Assembly: GCA_963971405.1 (NCBI GenBank) | Contig: OZ020489.1 | Coordinates: forward strand, 33,699,047 to 33,763,046 | DNA: 64,000 nt | Reading direction: 5' to 3' | Source: Psococerastis gibbosa | Taxonomy: Eukaryota; Arthropoda; Insecta; Psocodea; Psocidae | Shown: positions 23,508-35,029 of the stretch, in pieces | Numbering within the stretch: position 1 is the stretch's first letter | How the letters are laid out: every line of letters begins with the position of its first letter | Made by a program: the position numbers and the translations under genes | Notes under the pieces: generated by a model | Told to the model about the DNA's origin: nothing | What the model saw: only the letters and a program-made list of their open reading frames with translations | Databases searched by the model: none

Positions 23508-23956
23508 TTGCTTAAGAGTGTACAGCCCATAGGAAAGTGGCAGCCCGAAATTTAATAATTATTTTTGTTTTTTATTTAATTAACTACGCATGTTATTAAA
23601 GATTTGGCTCATCAATGTTGTGGAAGACTACTTCATGCATCATATAATAAGATATTTTTAATTTTCGAAATTGTAGTTTATAACAAACCCACAATTTCGA
23701 AAACTAAAAATACCTTATTATATGATGTATGAAGTAGTCTTCTACAACTTTGATGAGCCAAATCTTTAATAACATGCTTAGTTAATTAAATAAAAAACAA
23801 AAAGTATTAAATTTCGGGCTGCCAATTTCCTACGGGCTGTACACTCTTAAATTTACGTATTTCGACTAGGTTCTATACTGTAAGTTACAGAAAAAAATGC
23901 ATATACAAAAAAAGGCTTTAGTTTTCAATGCATTCTGCATTCTATTACCAGCCTAC
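23508..23956. repeat. Palindromic repeat family E, arm 2
   Basis: Mirror of arm 1. It carries 'agagtgtacagcccatagg' at 23515, a shorter palindrome centred near 23680, 'gggctgtacactcttaaatt' near 23840, then the inverted outer piece ending in (CTA)n. Confidence 0.85.
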
Positions 23957-24300
23957 TACTACTACTCCTGGGCGCTACGGCCCGTGAAGGGCCTTTCCTG
24001 CTCTGCCCCTGCCTGCGCTCTGGCTCTCCATCAGTCCTTCAGTTCTTCCGCCTTCACCATTCACCGGTGGTAAGGGCCACCAGATCCATTTCGACGTCGT
24101 CCAGCCATCACATCCGTGGTCGCCCACTCGTCATCTTCTTAACCTATTGTCAGGCACTCAGGCGTTAGTTCCATGCGCTATAGGCGCCTGCTGCGGGCTC
24201 TCTTGGCTTCGGCAACCAACTTCTTGTTGCGTATCGTACATCGCGTCGAGCTCATCGTTTTTACGGATACGCCACTCTGTACACATACTCATTCTGTATA
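23957..24300 (-). mobile_element. LINE 3' end, second RTE-like family
   Basis: On the minus strand the frame contains a 'WLDDVEMDLVAL' segment and Trp/Arg-rich C-terminal codons typical of RTE-like RT ends, with an in-frame stop just before it. The element ends in a (TAG)n tail at the junction with family E. It is truncated and dead. Confidence 0.6.
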
Positions 24301-24805
24301 CTCCTGCTGAAATTAAACATCTAAAATGTCTAAGAACCTACTTATTTGTGCTTTAATGTTTAAAAAATTCCATGCCCCAGACCGGCTTTTCCATTAACGT
24401 GGTCCAAATTCTACAGAAGTAGGACGACCTCCATAACGACCAACAATGTTATTGACTATGGTGTCAATTAGCACCTAAACAGTCACATGTAAACAAACAG
24501 ACTGTTCGGTACAAGGTATTTTAGGATCTAAAGCAGGCCACTACAGTTCGTATAGTAACACCACAACTTTACAGCTTTACTTCCTAGTCTTCCATAATAT
24601 TCCATCACTAAACCGTTAGCTTGTCTTGGTATGTGAATCTAACTAGCAATATTGCGCAATGTCAATATATTCAGTAGGTACCGCCACTAGGTACCGTTCC
24701 ATGTGCCTATGGAGTCAAGAGGAGTTAGAGGGAGACAGGAGACGGGGAAAGAAGGGTACTAGAGTGAAGTAGATTACATTTTTTCCTCTTCTTCTTCCTC
24801 ATTTC

Positions 24806-25453
24806 CAGTGGCGTAGCCAGGATTTTTTTTTTTGGGGGGGGGGGGTCCAGTAGTCATGCAACATCAATTCATAAAGTTTGCCCGTTTACGATAGGTTTTC
24901 GAATGGGGTGGTGTTTCATTTGGCGCTCCCCCCCCCCCTATTTTCGTGAAATATTTGAAAACTAGGAAAGCCGTCCTCATGGACGTACGCATCTTCTAAA
25001 GAATTTTACACATTTTGATGCATAAGTTATGCGTATTGTAACCTATTCTAATAATGTTTAGGTTTTACAGCCTAAGAGTAGTAGACCTACTAGAAGAATG
25101 AGGGGCCCGGGGGTCTCCCCCGGGGAATTATTTTTAAAAAGAATAGACACAAAATATTGGAATTTTCGCATTTTAAAGCAGTTATGTTCATATTTTACAT
25201 ATGAAGAATATTACAGCTAACAAGGGGGGGGGGGGGGTGGGGGCTACCGTGGGGAATGTTTTTTAAAAGATAGTTTGTCGGCAAAAAAAATTTGATTTTG
25301 CAGACGATAACATTATTAACAAAACTGGAAGCAGGGGAACCGGGTCTCCCCGGTTAATTTTTTTGAATAACTATCAAAAAAATTTCTGTTATGCTCAATT
25401 TTTTTTTTTTGGGGGGGTCTGGACCTGGCTGACCTCCCTTGGCTACGCCACTA
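24806..25453. mobile_element. hAT-type element, non-coding
   Basis: Ends CAGTGGCGTAGCCAGG and CCTTGGCTACGCCACTA form a near-perfect terminal inverted repeat of the common animal hAT type. The flanks ctcatttc and ctcacgtc agree at 6 of 8 bases. The interior has G and C runs and no transposase frame. Confidence 0.8.
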
Positions 25454-25711
25454 CTCACGTCATCTAACCAACAGCTCGGGGTGAGTTTCAGCCTCTAATA
25501 CCTCTTTTTTTCGGACATCTTCCTCTGCCAAGCTGCCAGTGACATTTTTCGCAGGTCACTTTCCACCTAGTCCCTCCGTTTGTTCCGTGGCTTGCCTCAC
25601 CGCCTTCTGCATTCCGCATTCGTTGGACTTATGCCCAATCCATCGAATTATTTGGTGACTTATTAATTAGTTCTTCTTAGGGAACTCTTTACCGAACCTA
25701 TAAAGTGCCCT

Positions 25712-25945
25712 TCACAATTTACATACTTTCGGGCCAATACATTCCCCAGCTGATTGCTCCAACAATTTTTTGGGCTTCTTGGCAATTAGCGCCGCACCTG
25801 AAGCAGCCGTTTGCACAATATTGTCTAAACATTGTAGTCGCCTAGAATATAGATTACCATCAATGTCTGCATTTTTAACAAGACGGTGGCTTTCAGTGTC
25901 AATTTTCCAGAGCTCGTTTTCGTGCCACCACAGCCAAACACGTAT
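25712..25945 (-). pseudogene. Decayed coding-like frame, Trp-rich
   Basis: A 77-codon frame with protein-like composition begins after an in-frame stop: 'VWLWWHENELWKIDTES', then 'LVKNADIDGNLYSRRLQCLD', ending in a Lys/Leu-rich tail with two Cys. There is no start codon at its head and no splice acceptor between the stop and the Trp-rich part. The alternating W/L pattern faintly recalls beta-trefoil lectins, but I do not assign a family. A different frame upstream (26109 downward) starts with a signal-like 'MNTVLLFILGSLLMGVG' and may be the displaced 5' part of the same dead gene. Function unknown. Confidence 0.3.
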
Positions 25946-26749
25946 TCAGCATTTATTTTTGCGTAAGAGCGTAGGAATTTCACAATTATGCGACCTATTG
26001 CGGGAAATTGGTCATATCTACATATAGAGGCAAGGTACTTTTCCCAAATAGTTTTTTTCCTGCCGACGCCCATTAGTAAGCTACCTAAGATAAAGAGGAG
26101 TACGGTGTTCATTTTGTGTGTCATAGGCAACCTTTGAATAAAATGCTCACAACCTAAGTATACCTGTATGCATCAGCATCTAGGCAGCAAAGTATGCTCC
26201 CTTCTTGTCAGCGCCCTCCCCGATGTCACTATAACTACCCCATGTCCCGTCAGCTGATTATATAGAAAATTTACCGGCTAATGTCGACTGCATCGACAAA
26301 TCCAATACCTTTTTGAACCTTTCTTTACAGACGTTTTTGTTACGCCATTTTCACATAAAACATTTAACAAGTACTGCGACTACATTACGCTCGATGCGCA
26401 GTCTATACTCTATAATTTACTTCCACGACTAGATTGCCAAGTACACAAGTCACAACACAACATTGATGTTCATGGCATTCAGACTATCAGCTAGCGCCGC
26501 GTGAAGTTGCTGTTTTATTATTTTTATTAGTTCAAAATTATTTGTTAAAGTTTTATTTTTGTGGACCTACACCAAAACGAGATTATTTATCCCCAAAATT
26601 TTGGCACCTCTAAAATTTGCAGCGCAAGGCGCGCGCGTAGCCCGCCTATTCGGAAATACATCACTGACATGAGTAGTTTAGTTTGAACCCGCGACTGTCA
26701 TTTAAGTTGATTAATTAAAGTAATGAAAGTTTAGCACCAGGGGCACAAT

Positions 26750-26916
26750 CAGAGACGACGGATCCATCCCATTTTGGGGGGGGGGGGGGTAGCTGAGGGT
26801 AAAAATAGGAAAAACATATGTAGGATCGACTAAATTCGAGTGTAATAACTTAATTTACAATAGATTTAACAAATTTTGGGGGGGGGCAGCTACCCCCCCC
26901 CCTGTATCCGTCCTTG
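26750..26916. mobile_element. Family P hAT MITE
   Basis: Inverted relative to the copy at 9544. It starts 'cagagacgacggatcc' and ends 'gtatccgtccttg'. Flanks ggcacaat (26742-26749) and ggcacatt (26917-26924) match at 7 of 8 bases. Confidence 0.85.
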
Positions 26917-27782
26917 GGCACATTAATAGAACTTATTTCCTCTGCGAAGCCGCGAAGAAAAATATTCCGCTTTTTTGTATAATGAAAAAAAATGACTTTC
27001 GGCTAAGAAAAATAAAATAAAATAAAATAAATCTTTCAAGTCTACGGTATTTTAAAATTTGGGGAAGGATTGGTGCCCTACCCTGGACACCTCCTTGGCC
27101 ATAACTACCTACGGGCTACGCCTTAGTTTCATGGTTTTCCCAATCTTTGAACTGTTAAGTTGCGGTGCTGTTTATGGCTTTTATTCTATTGTATTTGAAA
27201 CAGTTGAGTTTTAGTTGTATCAGTTCCCATGTCAGAGGAAGTAATGTCAAAGAAAGGAATATACGGCAAATACCTCTATATATAGTCTTGTTTCACAGGT
27301 GAAATTCTACAAATACCTACCCTGGACAAAAAATGGACAAAAGAAATCTAGAAAAAGGTACCTGAACCTCGTGAATAGGGCATGATTTTTTACAAAAGAA
27401 ACACCTGAACGAAACTGAGCAAAGGTTTTTGAACTGAACCCACAATACGAGAACATAAATCTCCGCGCTCAAAATATTTTTTAAACAAATGCTAATTTTT
27501 TAAGGCATTATACCTGTGTTTACCTGTTCTGGGTTGGTTGACCCGCTGGTGAGAATTAAGTTCTCTAATAGGTACAGAGGGACCTTTTGTTGTTTACCAA
27601 CCCATGTTTTTGGTATTATTGGGGATGCACGTTGACCGATTTTACACCTGGGCGATATACTAGGAAGTTCTTGGAAGCGCTTTGACCTTTTCATACCTTG
27701 TTTTGATTGCGTGCTGGAGGGAGTTTTGGAAAATTAATTTGTCTCATCTTCACACTTCACATATAGGTACATAGCCGTGAAG

Positions 27783-27925
27783 GGGGGAGGCCGAGGCAAC
27801 GATGGCTAGACGTTGTCGAGTGCCCTCAGTTAGACAGTTACCTAGGCGCCGTGGCTGCCGCTGACTGGTATCAAACGACGCAGGCAAGTCAAGACTATGA
27901 TCAACATGCGCTGTAGTAGTCCTGT
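27783..27925 (+). mobile_element. RTE-like LINE C-terminal fragment
   Basis: The frame reads 'GRPRQRWLDVVE', then a short Ala/Gln-rich tail ending in stop codons. This is the typical C-terminal end of RTE-like reverse transcriptases. Only about 45 codons remain. Confidence 0.6.
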
Positions 27926-27946
27926 AACGCCATAAGCAGGGGCGGA

Positions 27947-28086
27947 TTCAGCCCATAATGGGGGGGGGGGTGTAGTTGTGGGTAAAAATATAACAAATCG
28001 ATTAATTGGAACGTAATAAATTAGCTTACAAGAGATTTACTATAAAAATTAGGGGGCAGCTACCCCCCTGCTCCCTATATCCGTCC
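27947..28086. mobile_element. Diverged family P hAT MITE
   Basis: Starts 'caggggcggattcagccc' with a G run and ends 'ctatatccgtcc'. The interior shares 'ggaacgtaataa' with the 11043 copy. No clear target duplication remains. It abuts the LINE fragment at 27783-27925. Confidence 0.7.
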
Positions 28087-28089
28087 ATT

Positions 28090-28928
28090 ATGCTACGGCT
28101 GCTGTTGTAAATTAATATAAAATTTAAAAAAATAATAAAGGAGTTCCACATCGAAAGAACAATTATTTAAAGATATGTTCCTAATCCTATTGTACCTCAC
28201 AAGTATTTCTCAATAAAACTATAGCACCCTCTGGGCTCTAATAAACATGTAGGTCATTCACGCATTCTCCAACGAGATAACTAGCACCTCCAAAAGATTT
28301 CCTAGTTTCTGGACCACCCACTGTCCGCGGAACAGTCAATTGAAAAGGGAGAAATCAAACCTGGGCCAACCGAGTAAAATTGTGTTGTAACAAAACATAT
28401 CCGAAACCCGTGACGGAGCTAAAAAAATTCAACAAATTTACAATCAAACCATTTGTTCAAATTTCCGAAACATCGGTGAGCTGTTGGGTAAATATCTGTC
28501 ATCTAGAAGGGTCAAAACATGTGGCAGAAGAAATTTTGAGCTTTTTTTTCAGCTTTCCGACGTTAATTCAAAGACTCTTGCATATCGAATGACCCACTTT
28601 TATAGTTTTTCTGGGCTATAGTCCTATTTAAGTGGGATGAGAAAGGTCTTTCACAAGAGATGTTGGCTGCATTTCTCCCATTGTATTTGAGTTTTACAAC
28701 CCCTTTATGTCCATGCCACGGAGCCAATTACCTTACGCTCTGGAAGATTTAGTGTGCAATAAATATTTTTTAGGCATGGCTCAAATTATAATTATGCTGT
28801 AAAAGCTAGCATTTGAGCAAAAAGCAAAAATACTATAGAACCGTGTTGTATTTGCCTCATAAAATTGAAGAAGGGTTCAATGCTTTTTCATTTAAACAGG
28901 CATTTAGGTACTACTACATAATTATTAC
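28090..28928. other. Non-genic stretch
   Basis: No gene or repeat recognised. Confidence 0.45.
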
Positions 28929-28929
28929 T

Positions 28930-29165
28930 ACCCGACCACGATATGACGGGACATGTAGAATAGCGGTACGGACTCTGACTTTCACCCGAAAGGTTGTTGG
29001 TTCGAGTCCTACACTTCCTACATTTTCTGGCCATGCTTCGGAGGGCATGTAAATCAGGCGGTCCCTGGTCTTCCTAGTTGAGTGTAAGAGAGGGCTTTAA
29101 AGCCCTAACTCCGCTAGGTTGGCTTAGTAATAGAACAAAAAAGTCAATATTTATTTATTTATTTA
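28930..29165 (+). mobile_element. tRNA-derived SINE S1, long copy
   Basis: The head has an A box-like region ('tagaatagcggtacgg'), an anticodon-arm-like hairpin 'ctttcacccgaaag' and a perfect B box GGTTCGAGTCC at about 29000. The body 'ccatgcttcggagggcatgt' contains a hairpin around 'agggctttaaagccct'. The tail is (TTTA)n. This copy and the one at 63147 define the family. Confidence 0.85.
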
Positions 29166-29169
29166 TATG

Positions 29170-29403
29170 ACGGCACTTGGAACACTTATAAAAATCGAAT
29201 ACACTCGGTGTTCCGCTCAGGCGCTTATTCCACCTACGTCAATAGTCAATAGTAAATGTGGTATTGACGTGGTAGCAGATATTAAAGACAGTCTAAAAAT
29301 GTCAGCTACCACGTCAATACCACATTTACTATTGACTATTGACTTAGGTGGAATATGCGCCTTATGCAAGTTTTTGAATAAACTAAGTGTTCCATGTGCC
29401 ACC
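29170..29403. mobile_element. Palindromic MITE, family U, with long arms
   Basis: Outer inverted ends 'ggcacttggaacactta' and 'taagtgttccatgtgcc' enclose an almost perfect inner palindrome (29227-29354). Its arms carry 'gtggtattgacgtggtagc'. The centre is near 29290. It is non-coding. Confidence 0.85.
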
Positions 29404-29404
29404 T

Positions 29405-31070
29405 ATCGTGGTCGTCTAGTATGGTAAAGTCCACTCAAAATTAGAAAAGTATGGATTTGGAATGTTTTGGAAAATTTATATACATACGTAAGTATATATA
29501 AGTTGTTGCATGACACATTTTAGGGTGAATCGGTCAATCCCCGAGAATATCAAAATTCGGAGGACAATTTTACTTGCACCTTGCGGCAGCCGCGTTTTTT
29601 CGTAAGGGAGAACCGAGGTACCGGTGTCACGTAGAATATATTTTAAAAATGAGAGTAAGGTGCCAAATTTCAGTGTTGCATTAATTTAAATTTTAAAAAA
29701 ACCACTCTGGTTTCTAATAATACAATAGGCTATTTGATAATTTTTGAAAACCGATTTTAAACCAATAGATAGCAAGAGATTATCACCATCTAGCCGCGTG
29801 CCAAGAGGGTCGGCAGAGGCCAAAAGATATTGGTCTCAGACGGGACACGAACCGGAGTCGTCCAGATATGAGAGGTGAGATGAAGGAAGAGAGAAAGATT
29901 ATATTGTTTTATTTTCTATTGTGCTCTTCGGCTCACTCTTACAATTAACCCACGCTTAGGATTTCAGCAATTCCAAATTATTATATGAGCCATTCGTACA
30001 TCTGTATGGGGGATAGGCAGAAAGGTGGAAAAATGTTTCTGTGTAAGTTTAGTCAATTTTAATTTTAAGTTTAATTTTTAATTTAATTTTAAGTTTAATT
30101 TCAAAAGAGTTTTTACAAATGGAATCCATCACCAATCGTAGCCCATGTGGAATCACAAATTCACAATTACACATTCCACGCAATAATACCCAGAAAAGTG
30201 ATGCTTAAAAATTCTAAAAATATCAAGCATCAGTTGACTGATGATGCGTAAAGTACCTAACAGTACATAAATGCATGAATCAGAATTCATAACTTTCAAT
30301 GTAGGTAGGGTCTACAATATTTCTTTAAGAGTCTGAGGCAAAATCTTTTTTTTCTCCTTTTTTGAGTCTTAAAACATCGACCTGCCATTTCATTGTCTAG
30401 TTTTCTACTTTCTGGGCTATTCCCCCATTTTAAGAAAGAAAGAAAGAAAATTGTCTTTATTTTCCATGTGGGCGAATTATTCTAATGACTTTACACCCTC
30501 CATGTACTCTTAGCTTATTAATTAATGAAGCGCTTAATCTAATACGTAATGGAGACTCTACCTACACAACAATACATTCATGATCAATTATTCTGGAGGG
30601 ATGCTGGAAACAAAATATGGTGTGGTAGCCTAAGTGCAGACAACATCCAAAAAATTGACCTTTTATCCCCGAAGCAAATGTTTTACAAACAAAAACTGAA
30701 GTATAGCCTAGCCTCCAAATACAATGTACACAAATGAGTTCATTACTTACAATTTATAAATAAATACCTACAATACAGGTACAGATATACGCACGTCATA
30801 CATGTATAAAACTAAGTAAGTAAGTAAGAGTAATAAAAATTATGGGAGAGATTAAGGGAGAGATTTACAAATATATTTATTTAACCAAGGAATGACCGTG
30901 TATTGTTGACGAAATTAATTAATTCCTCGTTCCACTGCCGCAAAAATATATGAAAGTGGTCCGATGAAAAATTAAAAAAAAATTCAAGTTTTCTACCTAG
31001 GCAAAGTTCATTGAACAGATTTTATTTAATGGTACTATGTAGTAGTAAATAAGTCGGGTAAATATATTGC
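29405..31070. other. Non-genic stretch
   Basis: No gene. Bases 29780-29870 contain, on the minus strand, a B box-like GGTTCGTGTCC that may come from another tRNA-related repeat. A (GAAA)n tract lies at 30434-30450, followed by 'attttccatgtgggcgaatt', which is shared in part with 54045-54090. Confidence 0.4.
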
Positions 31071-31075
31071 TTTTA

Positions 31076-31210
31076 GGTGGCTATTCCACTTGTCAATATT
31101 CCGTCAATTGTGCATCAATAATTGATGAGATTTTTGTTTTTATGTTGAGTAAAAAAAATCTCATCAATTATTTAAGCACAAATGACGGATTATTGACAAG
31201 TGGACTAGCC
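31076..31210. mobile_element. Palindromic MITE, family T
   Basis: The left arm 'ggctattccacttgtcaata' pairs with the right arm 'tattgacaagtggactagcc'. The inner arms are 'aataattgatgagatttt' and its complement. It is a short near-perfect hairpin element. Confidence 0.85.
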
Positions 31211-31370
31211 CCATTTATAAGAATTTCGAATTATTTTCTTAGAGTGTGTGGAATGCGAAATTAATTAATTTTGTCACTCCTTGTTTATGAAATTGTTTTG
31301 AAACTTCCCCTTAAATCTTAATTCAGAAACAATGTACGTCTCTCCATAATGCAATATGTAGATACAAATA

Positions 31371-31653
31371 AGGCTGCTATTCCACTTGTCAATATTCCGT
31401 CATTTGTGCATCAATAATTGATGAGACTTTTCTTTTAATATAGAGTAAGGCGGGGTTTCCACCTACGTCAATCGTCAATGAAAATTATGAAATTGAAGGT
31501 TTAGCAGACATTAAAGACATACTAAAAATTCTGCTACCAAGTCAAAACCATTTTTATCGTTGACGATTGACGTATGTGGAAACCCCGGCTAAAAAATATC
31601 TCATCAATTATTGAAGCACAGATGACGGTTTATTGACAAGTGGAATAACCGCC
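31371..31653. mobile_element. Family T MITE with nested insertion, TA-flanked
   Basis: Arms 'aggctgctattccacttg' and 'caagtggaataaccgcc' are flanked by TA on both sides (31369-31370 and 31654-31655), as expected for Tc1/mariner-type MITEs. A second TA-flanked MITE is inserted in its centre at 31448-31589. Confidence 0.8.
31448..31589. mobile_element. Family U MITE nested in family T
   Basis: Ends 'aggcggggtttccacctacg' and 'cgtatgtggaaaccccggc' are inverted. TA dinucleotides flank it at 31446-31447 and 31590-31591. The core resembles the 29227-29354 palindrome. Confidence 0.8.
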
Positions 31654-31937
31654 TATTTATATAGCCGGCTTAGTGCATGTATGTACAATTTAATTTAACT
31701 TACTTACGGTAGGTACTCGAAGTATACCAAGTTCAGTTCAGTCAGTATTCAGCACATAGTAGAAATATTTTGTTATCAATGACAACGTGCTCTAGTGAGA
31801 CATTTAAAATTATATTACGGTATATATATTACCTACAGTATATCATATCATCATATCACAATCACACATGTAGTACCTACAATATCTAACTAGCGCCAAA
31901 TCAAATTTTTGGCAAACTCAATGATTAGTAATGTAAC

Positions 31938-32056
31938 AACAGAAATGAGAGGATATATAAAAACTGGGCTTGGCGGGATTCGAACTCACGATCTACGCCT
32001 AATCCTGGGTTCGAATTCCGCCAAGTCCAGTTTTTATATATCCTCTCATTTCTGTT
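31938..32056. repeat. Palindrome of two tRNA 3' halves
   Basis: Near-perfect palindrome of 119 bp. Each arm is 'aacagaaatgagagg', then 'atatataaaaactgg', then a T-arm-like 'ttggcgggattcgaactc' (complement GAGTTCGAATCCCGCCAA). The right arm reads GGGTTCGAATTCCGCCAA. Two B box-like sequences therefore face each other across a loop of about 20 bp. There is no intact A box or full cloverleaf, so this is not a functional tRNA gene. Confidence 0.75.
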
Positions 32057-32601
32057 ATAACGAGGAGGTTACCTCTTCAACCAAAGTTAATTTAATGTCA
32101 ATATTATAATTATATACCTACCATATAATACTGCAATATAATAGTACTGTAATATAACAAAGTCGAATATTTGAATCGCATATAAGATTTCCCAAACAGT
32201 CGACTGTAGTTATGAAAGCATATTACATTTGAATTCGCTTTTGTGTACTTAAATAAATAAATAAAATAATTCACATCAATGAGCTGTGGTAGACGCGTAG
32301 ATTTTAGTAAATCCTCGAGTTCAGAGGATCCAGCATTTGTCCAGCCATAAGAGAAACATTGGTTTCCGTATCAAGAACAAAATAAAGGAAGGGATGTGTT
32401 GCTTTGAATTCATGCTCTACGCCCCTGGCTGCCATCGTACCTGAAAAGGTAAAAAACATTTTTCAAAATTAAATTAAAGTTCTTTGAGCTCCCCTTCCAA
32501 ATGTAGTTAAATTGTAATCGTATTGTACTTGAAGAAAAAATACAAATTTGTTATTATTATTATTATTATTATCACACGACCTCGGACTAACTATAAATAG
32601 C

Positions 32602-33580
32602 AAAAAAAACAAAATCATGCACATACGAAACAGGGGACCTTTGCAAATAAAAACAAATATTTATTCCATACACACGATTGCCTGCACAGAATAAAAATAG
32701 AAAATTGTAGATGCGAAGACAAAATTGAAGTAGTAGAAGAGCATAAGTACCTTGGTCTGCAAATTGACAGTAGAATGACGTGGGAAAACCACATAGAAAG
32801 ACTATGCAAACGACTACGCTCAGGGAGTGCGGTTTTGGCACGATTAAAATATGGAGTACCTTTTAAAACCATTAAATTAGCGTACCACGCCCTGGTCGAA
32901 TCCATAGTAAGCTACGGTATAACAGTATACTTCAAAGATAGAAATACATACACCTACAAATTAGAAATGATACAAAAGCGAATAATAAAAAACATGTTAT
33001 CAAATAAAATCAACAAGAAATACAAAGAATACGACGAAAAATTCAAACATGCTAGCATTTTGCCAATAACAAAATTATTCAAGTATAAATTAATAAGAGA
33101 TAACTATTTTAAAAAAGAGTACCAAATAGATGATAAAGGGAAGTATAATACAAGAAACCCAAAAAAGCTTAAGTTTGAGATAACATATAACAAATATGGA
33201 GAGAGATTAAACAAAATATTTATACCAAAGATATTAAATGAACTTCCCCCACAAATGAAAAAATTTAAACAGATGGGTGAGTTAAAAGCGGGTATAAAAA
33301 GATGGCTGGTCAATGGGAGTTAATAATAATAATAAAAACTGACATTAAAATAACAAGTTAAAATAAAATAAAAATAAAAATAAAATAAACATTATAAATA
33401 AATAACAAAAATAAATGATTAAGCCTTGTTTAGTAGCACTGTATGAGTCTTTTGTCCCAAATAAGCGCTAGCTTGGGGATGCGGGATGGTATTATTATGT
33501 ATTGTATTTTTGTAATATATGCTCCTTGTCCAGGGAATACTGGACAAGGAAAAGAAGAAGAAGAAGATTATTCTTAATTA
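32602..33580 (+). mobile_element. CR1/Jockey-like LINE 3' end with RT remnant
   Basis: The frame is open from about 32602 to the stop at 33321-33323 with no start codon needed. It contains 'HKYLGLQIDSRMTW' and a 'HALVESIVSYGITVY' block, the conserved C-terminal RT region, then a basic Lys/Asn/Tyr-rich tail. The 3' UTR is A-rich and ends at about 33480-33580 with 'aggacaaggaaaag'-like sequence and GAA/ATT repeats. The same 3' end occurs inverted at 53634-53815. The catalytic half is missing. Confidence 0.8.
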
Positions 33581-33899
33581 ATTAATTCTTTTGATTTATT
33601 TTTATTTTATTTTATTTTATACAGGATAATGTAAGGTAACTTTAACTTATTTAACTTTAACTAACTATTTAACTGTATTATTATTATTTTATTTACACTG
33701 GTAATAATGTAGTTCGTACTCCCCATAATAACTGTTTGTAGTCTTTTGGCGAATCCTGCCACAAGCCTCCCTTATGGGGCTTACATGCAGTATTCCGGTA
33801 AAAACGATTATTTTCTTTAATGTTGTATTGTATTATTTCTATTAAATGCTCCCAGTGCTGGGGGTACCGGCTGGGAAAAAAAAAAATATTATCATTATT

Positions 33900-34085
33900 A
33901 TTATTTTTTTTTTTAAGATTCATCGCATACAAACAATTTAATGAATGTATCCGATTGACCTCTTCAGTCACCTCTGTAGGTTAGTACCCGTGTTGTGTTA
34001 CGACACGTCTCCGATCGCATGGCGTGTAAAGACTCTCACAAGTGCAAGCACGTCACCACCTGGCCATCGAAGTCGATAAATAGGC
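33900..34085 (-). mobile_element. S2 SINE, minus orientation
   Basis: The A/T-rich tail side comes first (T run 33908-33915), then 'aatttaatgaatgtatccga', 'acacgtctccgatcgcatgg' and the A box side 'accacctggccatcgaagtc'. It is a full-length copy. Confidence 0.8.
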
Positions 34086-34089
34086 GTAA

Positions 34090-34885
34090 ACTTACTATTT
34101 TCATTTTCCTGTTGAGCACAGAGGAAAATAAAAATAAAATTGATAAACTAAGGACTCCTACAGTCATTTATTAATGCTGGGGGAATGAGCATATTTATGT
34201 CTTTACTATATATTTAATAAATTATATAGATTCCAGAGCCAAGGGACAATTTTAGTGATTATTTTCGTAAATTGTTTGTAGAAAATAACGGACACAGAGA
34301 ACGTGAAGTCGAATATAGTCCTTGTGGTGAATTGTCGTATAATTACCATATTGCACATCAAATTGTAGATACCTACGATCGACATTTCATGAAATCGGAA
34401 ATTATTTATTAAATGGAGTGTATACAATAATTAGACCATTATCATGCTGAAACCTTTTCATCATAGAAACAAAATTGCCATTAAGTTTTGTTAAATGAAG
34501 TTGAAGTCGTGAGTTCCGACCATTGTAACCAACACTCCAGCAGGCTATGCTTATACAAGATGTATAGCTTATCTCTGAACAAGCAAATAGATAAGCAGAT
34601 AAGATAGATAAGGGTCGCTTTGACTGATATGTTATCTTATCCAATGGATAGGAAAAAAGAATATCCGTAAAATTGGAATGTCGGTCAGAATGGCCCTAAA
34701 GAGGCAAATCATAAAGGGACTTGAAGCAGCCACGTTTCTCGAACTTTTGGCTTAGTTTAGTATGGCAAGTTCTAACCTGAGCATATTTTAATTTTTAAGG
34801 AATTTTCACAAGGCGTCACTGAGTCAGTAAATGAAAACAGATTTTATGCAGGGAACATTTTAAAAATAAAATAAGTAAATAAATA
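34090..34885. other. Non-genic stretch
   Basis: No gene recognised. Confidence 0.45.
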
Positions 34886-34889
34886 AATA

Positions 34890-35026
34890 AGGACTTTTTG
34901 TTGTTTCTATTACTAAGCCAAGCCAACCTAGCGGAGTTAGGGCTATAAAGCCCTCTCTTACATTCAACTAGGAAGGCCCGGAACCGCCTGCTTTACATGC
35001 CCTCCAAAGCATGGCCAGAAAATGTA
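34890..35026 (-). mobile_element. S1 SINE, 5'-truncated
   Basis: Minus-oriented S1 body: 'ccaacctagcggagttaggg', 'aagccctctcttacattcaa', 'catgccctccaaagcatggc'. It stops before the B box. Confidence 0.8.
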
Positions 35027-35029
35027 GCC

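Noticed and set aside
28813..29052. 79-codon frame across a SINE head
   Set aside because: It lies on the S1 SINE, including the B box.
31938..32056. Functional tRNA gene
   Set aside because: T-arm-like sequences are present, but there is no A box, anticodon arm or full acceptor stem.
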